A DNA stretch of 64,000 nucleotides from Cymbidium sinense. Lineage: Eukaryota > Streptophyta > Magnoliopsida > Asparagales > Orchidaceae. Location: contig CM038232.1 of assembly GCA_021442155.1 (NCBI GenBank), forward strand, positions 64,399,555 to 64,463,554. Direction: 5' to 3'. The notes beneath the pieces were generated by a model. The model was not told where the DNA came from. It saw nothing but the letters and a program-made list of their open reading frames with translations, and ran no database searches. Below are positions 52,296 through 61,200 of this stretch, piece by piece (position 1 is the first letter of the stretch; every line of letters starts with the position of its first letter). The translations under genes and the position numbers were made by a program.

Positions 52296-55200
52296 GTAAG
52301 TTTTGGATAGTTTTTTTGTACTTCTCAATCAGAAATTAATAAAGTTTTTCGTTTGAATTTCATGGTTTACAGTTTAGCTATTTTCTCTGCAGGCTTGATA
52401 TTTATATCCATAACTATCTTATAAAGCGTAATTTGCAAGCTACTGCCAAGTCCTTCGTGGCTGAGGCAAAGGTTTCAATGGATCCTGTTGGTAATTAGTT
52501 TCATTTTTTCTGTGGTAATTAATTGTTTTGAATTTTAAGCTAAAGTCCATATCAATGTTGTGCCTAGAGCTCATAGACACCATGAGCATGTTTTGAATAT
52601 GTCAATTCATGATAACTCAAATCCTTTATCCATTATCCTTTATCTTAGACATCAATCTTACTTTTTTGTACAGTTTAGCTCTATATCGAATATAATTTTT
52701 TAACTTCGATTGAAACTAATATATGCTACTGTACTAATAAAATTTTGCACCATTGAGATTGAATTAGTGGTCCTAATTATTTGACACAGCTTTTGTGAAG
52801 TACTTGATGTTTTGCTAACGTCTATAGAATCATGCTTTTGTGGTATTAGTTTGGTTTGAGTGCAAAACAATGAGATTGAAGGTGCAAATGGATGGGATGT
52901 CTAATGGCAGACTGATTAGCTTAACCAACTATTAATTTGCAGAGAAAGCACTAAAACAATTATTTGTTCTATGTTATTTTTATGGGAGAGATGCAAAACA
53001 TGTGAGATCAATCTAATGAAGGGCTTAGTAATTCTTCTATGGCTTAAATGATGCTAGTGCATCTTTAAAATTTATCTTTAGTTCAAGATCAAGATCTGAA
53101 GGCTTAAATAGGGAAATTATTTTGATCTTGTAAATTTTATTTTATGATTTTTTTCCCAAATGGGGACATTTGCAAATTTCTACAAGCAAAGGGTGAAACA
53201 AGTATGAACCACTTCAAATAAAAAAAATGATCAAAATGGTCTTTAGACTTTTTATGTTTGTCTATTTCAGTTCCAAATTTTTTTAGATGTTCAATTTAGT
53301 TCTTCAATTCACTAACTTTACTTTTTATTTGAACAAAAATTGATGGAGAGAAGTTTTCATGAGGTAAATTGAGCTATGCAGGGTTTATTTCGCTACTTAA
53401 TATCAACTCAAACTAATAGGATTATCTATAAAATGTCTAAAATACCCTTATGAAAAGCTTTCCACTTATTTTTATTCAGAGTAATGTCGAATTTAATAAT
53501 AGAACCAAATTGATTCAGATTTGGTGGTTGAGCGACTAAATTGAACATTTTAAAAAAAAATCTAGAATTAAATTGGACACATCTAAAAAATTTAGGAAAC
53601 ATTTTAATCATTTACCTGCTTCAAATCTATAAATTTTTTAAATAATTTTTTAGTGGTTGTTTAGTTTGAAGAAATGAGTGTAAAGTAGTATTTTGGTTTG
53701 TTGGGTGTTTGATTTCTGCAAATTAAATGGAACCAAATCTTGTCTCTGGCTCATGATGACTTCTACCTTTAGTTCACAATGAGTTTGACTTATAGTGATT
53801 TTACTTGGAAGAAATACCAAGAGAGTAGAGGTCAGAGGTTGTCATCATCATCGATGCCTTCATTGGCAGTGACTATGATAAATGCATCACCAGGAAGTCA
53901 TGCTTATTGTGCCTCCAGAATCCCTCTTTTACTAGTGATTTTATTTTTTATTTTATTTGTTGATTTTTTTTTGGTGAAATCATTTAGAAGCAACATTTGA
54001 CTTTTTATTTGAGAGGTAGTTTGGTTGAAAAATTGTAATGAAGTCTCAAACTATAATTTTACTTTCAACTAGAAAAAACTTAAATGCTATATGCGTGTGT
54101 TTTACATTCATGTCTAAACAACTTAAGGAAACAAAGTACACTGCAATTGCTTTATCATGAAATTCTAAAATTCATATATTTTAATTGCATCCCACTAAAT
54201 AGCGTCCAAGATGAAATCATCTTGATGCAAGGTAAACAAAAGTCCTTTCAGTAGATCAATTACGAAGACCTAATTTAATTATTAATAATTTTTAACTTTT
54301 TTTTTGGGAAATTTAGAAGCTGGCCATATATGTTTGTAGGGAACATTTTGAATGTAAAATTATTTTGGAACCATATTAGTCAGCTCAAATTAACAATTCA
54401 AAGAAGTAAACGAAACTTTAATTGAATTCTTCAGATTGGAGTAATATTATTAGTTTATAAAATAGATAGTTGTCTTGATTATGTATTCATTTTTGTCAGT
54501 AAATTAAATGCAGGTAATAATGCTTTTAACGCTTGAAATAGTGAATTTTAATTTTTTACAATTCTTTGACTTGGTAAAATTCCTAGAAAGCTGAATTTTA
54601 ATTCTCCTTGGAAATTACCTTTCACTTTGGAAGAAGCCTTTTTTTTTTTTGCAAGCTTAGGATGGATCTGAGAAACAAAAGCCCTAGCTTCTTACATATA
54701 GAAAGCATAGAGAATAAGCTTCTCAAATCTCAGTTTATTCTAGCCATGTGGCTCGCTGTCTACTCTCTTATTAATTTTACCTTTGAGTCCTGCACAAGAA
54801 AAACATATACTGACCTACTCGGGAGTGTATGTGTCCATCAATCTTTAACATTTATATTTACTTAAAGATGTATATTTTTAAAATAATTATTAATTTATCA
54901 AAATATCAATATATTTTTTAGAACAAGATATATTATGACTTAGTTGTTATTTTTATCCCGTGCATTATCCTTAAGCGTTAAGTTTAAATATTTAGCATTG
55001 TGTCAGGGCACATCATAAATTCAGTTATGATAATATGCACATGTATGGATGTATTTACACAATGTGATTGCATAATTTTTAGTGCATTTTCAAGTATTTC
55101 AAAATAACCGCACAACTTTCAATGAATGACAATTAATTTTGAAAATTGCCTCATAATACGTGCAAGCAATTTACATATATACCACATAATTTTTATGCAT

Positions 55201-58200
55201 TTACATATCTAACACCTAAAGTTAGATATTTACTTATCTAACACTTTCTTATGTTTAAAAAGGTGCATGTTACTTTTAAAAAGTAAGTGATTATGGTATT
55301 TTTGATGTGATACTGAAGATTGAGGTGTTATATATCTAAAAATTGAAGTTTAGGTATTAGATATGTAAATACATAAGAATTGTGTGGTATATATGTAAAT
55401 CCCCCTAAAATCATTCAAAATTTTGAATGTTTGCGTGAATGTTTTCATTATTAAGTAGCGTGCTGAGATTCATTTAAAACTTTTAGACAATGCCTTTTGT
55501 CTGCTTGTAGATGTATATTGTGGATCCTTTGGTATATTAGCCCTTCAATATTTGATTGTGCATGCATAATAATGTTTGAATATTTACATTTGATACTCAA
55601 TTTATTGAATTTTTCTACTTTTAATGAAAAGACTTGTTCATGTTCATGAACGAGCTTTCAATGTTTTATTTAAAAGTCCATTCTTTTTGTTCCTTAAGTT
55701 CGTCCAATGTGTCACACCAATTACTCGTTGTAGGATCATATTTCATGCTTGTTAGAAAGCTAAATAGTCTCTTCTAAATTATATGTTGTGTTTTGTCTTT
55801 ATTTGAAGATGGTATTTCAAGTCTGTGATAAGTTGCATTCATGTTTGTTGGCGAGCTACTTGGTTCACTACAAGTCTCTTGTGAGTTTTATTTAAATTAT
55901 GTTCTTATTTGCAGGTAGACTTATAAGTCATTAAAAGTCTCGTTCAAGTTCTAGCATAAGTTTTATATGAGTTTGTTCCCTTATAAGGATGGATTTTGAA
56001 GTCTATCATAGGCTACATGCATGCTTGTTGACGAGCTATCAAGTTCCTGTTGTCCAACTCTATGTTCATCTTCATTCATTTAAATATAAAATTATAAAAT
56101 ATTTGGATGTTTGATTTTTATCTTTATTTTTTGCGTGATTGCATTTATGAGACTTATTTTAAATTGTGTCATTCAACTTATTAAATCATTTTTTCTTTAT
56201 CTTTTTAAGCAATACTCTTGACCAAATTTCAATAGCCTCTTAGCATCATCCTCACATAGGAGGCTACGTCTAGAATATTGGACCTTTCAACCATGCCTAA
56301 AAATATATGCATGATCGGTGTCATGAGACATCGTGCCCGGAGGTCCCATCTTGCTTAAAAAAGTGGTGCATAAACCTTGGAGACCTGCACAAGAAAATCA
56401 TATACAAAGATTTTATTTATTATTATTTTTTTATTTTTTATTTATTTTTTGCACGCTTAGGATGGATCTGAGAAATGGAAAGCCCCAGGTTCTTACTTAT
56501 AGAAAGGAGAGAGTAAACTTCTCAAATCTCAGTTTATCCCAGCCATGTGGCTCGCTTACTGTTCTCTCACTAATTTTACCTTTTCCTGTATTTGTGTCTT
56601 TGTTACTTGCACTTCCCTCTCTTTTTCTGTTTCTCCTCTTTGCACATTGTCTTTTTTCCCCATCTCCCTTTGGAGCTGGATCAAAGCGGTTCTAGAGATA
56701 ACTTGTATTATACTTGACTTCATTATGAGAAGTTTGAAATCAAATTTGTAGGATTGTTTCCTGTAGACACTTCCTCTCCATTACATTTTTATGTTGTATC
56801 TTCTTTCTCCTTTCACATCGCTTGTTTCTCTGATTTTTATCTCGAAGGGGTTTTCCTTCCCTTTAATCCTCTATTTAGTTTGCAAAGCATAGATCATCAT
56901 GAGAGTGGTGGTTTTTACCTATTGTCCTATGATGAAGTTCCACTTTGTTTGATTGAGTTGGATGATTCCGGAGACAATGAGGAAGGTGTGCTAGGATTTT
57001 CCTTCACTGACATCTTTGACATTTCTTCTACTTTAAAATAGCTTGATGGTGGCCACAACATAATTTATTGCATTGATTTGTGTTTCTTTGTTTTTTCTTT
57101 TTTTAGTTCTGATATATCCTCTACGATCACTTAAGTCTGCCTTCTTTTTTTCCATCTGCTATTTATTTTATTAAATAAATCCATCTTTTACATAAAAATG
57201 TTTAGATTTACTAAATAAATGGCTTTATATCAGCTTTATTGTCTGCCTTCAACTCCGTTTATTTGTCTAGGTTTTCTGCCAAGGTGAAAACTGTAGTTTA
57301 AGGAGAAAAAATAACTGGGAGGGGATCATTATGCTTAAGATCATCTCATGTTGACATTGTTTATTTATTTATTTATTTTTATGTCAGAGGACACCTTGCT
57401 TGATTATTACATTGATGCGCTTATTGTATAACTGAGCTATGCCAAGTATGTGTTGGCACATCATATCAGCAAAGAAATAGGATGAATTGCATATTTCGTT
57501 TTGTAATAATTTTCTTTTGTACATGGTGATAGAGATTTCTAGTTGAAGACTTATTGTGAAATTTTTAAAATTTTTCTGAATTATTTCAAAAGTGGAGTAG
57601 ATGTTAAACTTCTTGAAGTATTTTAGTACCCTTTGCGCATTTGGAACATCTATTTTCTTGCTAGACTTGCAACCTCTGCCGTAGACTTTGTTATTGTTGT
57701 TGTTCACTCATTAGCTTTGCATTTTGTATTTCATCAATAGGTTGTGTTCCTGCATTTGGTTCTTTTTATTTATAAACTGTGATTCTTTTGACACTTACAC
57801 TATAGGGAGCTTAATTATTGTTGTAGTTTGAAATGCTTTACAATTAAGTTCTAGTTAAAAGGAAAAATAATAAGGAACTTACATACCAACTTAATGATTG
57901 CAGCAATCGATGTTCCAAGAGGATTTCTTTTTGAATGGTGGTCTGTATTTTGGGATATATTTATCGCAAGGACAAATGATAAGCATTCTGAAGTTGCTTC
58001 ATCTTATATAGAGGTCGGATGATCTAAAGCAGCATATGCACATTGGAGCTTGATTTTTTTTATTTATTTTTCCTTTTCAGCCTTCAAACCTTGAACCACA
58101 CCTTTGTTGAGTTGCAGGCTCAGCAAATGAAACTGAAAGAACAGCAACACCTGCACCAATTGCAAATGCAACAATATCAGCTCATGCCACAAAGACATCA

Positions 58201-61200
58201 TCAGTTGCAGCAAAGTGGTAATAATCATCTTACTCTTAATGGGAGTATTAGTTCCTACATTTCTCATGTCATCTTGATGTTTCCAGCTGCAACCGTCTTG
58301 ACTGGCAATATATATGATGCTTGTGCAAAGAACTCTGCCACATTGGATTCTGGGGTATCTACACAACTTCTTGATGCAAGAATGGACCTACTTAAATCAA
58401 CGGCTAATCTTCCAGGGTATGATTTACACATTCTAACCGGTTACTTCGTGAATACATAAATATGTGCATTGGTAATCCTCTACATTTTGTGACAGGAAAC
58501 TATGCCAAGGTAACCTAGGCAATCTTTCTGTGGCATTGCAGTCACAATCTCAGCAGACAAGTGTAATGTTACTTTTATTTCTCTCTGTTGTCACTTGTAA
58601 GTTGCCTTCTAACAAATGAATTATTTTTATCATGGTTTCTGATGTTTTTGACAGGAAATTAAAGGTGATTTGTGCGATTCACAAAGATCAGTACCCCAGG
58701 ATCCATCAACTTTATATGGACAGGAAATCATGCCGTCCAAATCTGGGATAGTTGGTATGAGTAATGGTAGGTGAATCCACTAAAGTTGATTTTTTTAATC
58801 GTCTTTGCAATTTATACAGAATATCATATACCTGAAATTTTAAATTCTGTCTTCACTGTGCATTAGCTCATGATTTTTTTATATTTTTAGGCTATGCGTC
58901 AAAATTGTGACTATTCAAGTTAAGTGGAAAATGTGCATGTGCGGGAGGCACATGCTTTACTGAAATTAAACTGCCTCAGTTCATTGATGTTAAAAGTTAA
59001 TGAGTTTGTGCATGTGTCGATGTTCAGACATTTTAAAATTAACTTTGCATTCTTTATTCTTGTGCAATTGTTTTATGCATTATTAATGTCAATGATTATA
59101 TCTTTTTTTTCTCAATCTTGATTTGTTCTTTATCTTGTGGGCTTCGAAAATTCATACCTAGCTCTCATTGAGAGAGTCATGTGATATGAGTTAAATTTTT
59201 AGAAATCAAGTGAATTTGTAGATAAAGCACTAGCTAGAGATTTTGTCCCCATATGTGATAACTTTAAATCTAGTTCTAGGTTTTTTTATAGACGAAACAT
59301 CCATGATTAATTATCCCTCTCAGTGACGAGAGAAAACTTTCAATTCAAGCTAATTGTTAGGTTACTAAATACTTAGCGTATAGTAGGAATTAATTAGGTT
59401 TAAAATTTGAGAAATTTATTATTATTAACTTAAAATAAATGTTGTAGAAGATAGTGAGATCGATCAATATCCCATAATTCCGTTGTCCTGTGCTGTCATA
59501 GTTCTTGGTCTACTTAGCTAGAGGAGGGAATCGACTCAACCTGATCGAATGATCTTTATCAATGGCTATTGGTTGCTTTATTCAAGAAAATTTTGTAAAT
59601 CTAGGCTGAATATTTATTATAGGGGATAATTTAAGTTGACCTTAGCTCACACCCTATGATTTACAACTAAGGAGCTGAGCCATCGGAGAACTTATAGGTT
59701 GTAGTCATGATCGTAATTTAGTGGAGTCATTTAGGGCTTTGATCGTGATCATAATTTAGTGAGGTCATTGAGGGCCAAATCACTCAATCAGAGAACAATC
59801 AAAGGGGAAAAACTGCCCAATCAAAGGACAAAATGTCACATCTTTGTTAGCTTGAGATTATTTAAGAGTGATTATAGTGATATATCCAATATGACATTAG
59901 CTCCCTATGAGTTGGGGTTTACTTAAATTATCATCTTGACCAACAGACGTGAAGGATGAATAGGTTTTTTTAAAGCTTTTTATGGTGAATTTTTATTTGA
60001 ATATTTTTAGCTTTTCTAATATTTTGAAAACTTTCATTTGTCATTGAGATTTAAGTTCAAGATTATTTGCTTTGAAATTTAAAAAGTATGTTAATAATAA
60101 TACTCCTTGCGGTTGAGATTCTTAATCAAAACGACTATCATCATGGTGTAAATTATCGTAACATTTTACACTATAATTTGTGAATCTTATTTTAAGATTG
60201 CACTCCTTGTTGAGGAGTTCTTTTAACTCAACCATCAACGGGGTAAAACCATTTTCTAAGCTTATGGTTACAACTTAAGAGCTTCATTTTAAGAGTGAAC
60301 CACCTCTAGTTGAAATCATTGATCAATACGACCATCATCAAAATATTTAAAAATAATCAACTCTGCTTATTTGCTGATAGAGAATTGAGTCTATGATTTG
60401 TGTATGGTTTAAAGTTCAATTTAAGATTTGTCATATTATAGACCCTTTCAACTCTAGCTTGAGTGTAAAGGATCGAACTTGTGATCATATTTTTTTTAGC
60501 TTGAAACTGAGAGTTTGTACTTTAAACGTGAAATTTCTATATTAGGATTTTTAATGGTTGCAAATGTAAAAAAAATAAACTCCTTTTTGAGGGATGAATT
60601 CTCAACTTTTAATCAATTTTGTCATCCAATTTTTATAAGGAGGAGGATTGAATTAGTTAAGTGGGGCTTATAACATCACCTTATAAGCAAAGTTGTCTGC
60701 TCGAGAGTATATGTGGCATCAATCTTTAACATTTACATTTTTTTAAAAGATGTATATTTTTAAAATAATTATTAATTTATCAAAATATCAACACGCCTTT
60801 TATAACAAGATATATTATGACTTAATTGCTATTTTTAGCCCGCGCATTATCCTGGAGCGTTAAGTTTAAATATTTAGCATTGTGTTTAGGCACATATTAG
60901 AAATTCAGTCATGATAATATGCACATGTCTTGATGTATTTGCACAATGTTATTGCACAATTTTTAGAGAAGGATAGAGTTGAGAGAGGAAGAGAGAGACT
61001 CTCCCTCTATAGAGAGAGTGTGGAATAGGAAGCAAGTGAAGATGTGCAGGAGAATAGAAGGAAGAGGGAAGGGGCTGCTAGCTCAAGTTACGGTATGTAA
61101 GCAGAATGGGGGAATAGGCACGACTTTGAGTTTGGAATAGTTGTCAAAGGTGGTTGACGGCAAGAGTTTTTCCTGTACAGTAATTTGCTAGAGTTGATTG

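Larger units (their letters stand above)
52491..57903 (+). other. LUH-like intron 2 (5.4 kb)
   Basis: Far longer than intron 1 or introns 3-5. It holds a ~130-bp direct repeat (54,650-54,785 and 56,448-56,582) and a ~270-bp repeat shared with intron 6 (54,815-55,085), plus several T-rich tracts. Open frames inside (54,608-54,865, 56,333-56,695, 56,754-57,041 and, on the minus strand, 57,384-57,707) show no domain. GT and AG borders at the ends are regular. Confidence 0.8.

Noticed and set aside
56333..57041. Frames of 120, 68 and 95 codons in intron 2
   Set aside because: One lies partly on an intronic repeat, another has a hydrophobic T-rich translation; none has splice or domain support.
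57384..57707. 107-codon minus-strand frame in intron 2
   Set aside because: Asn/Lys-rich, AT-driven, no domain.
58064..58366. 100-codon minus-strand frame
   Set aside because: Antisense shadow of LUH-like exon 4.
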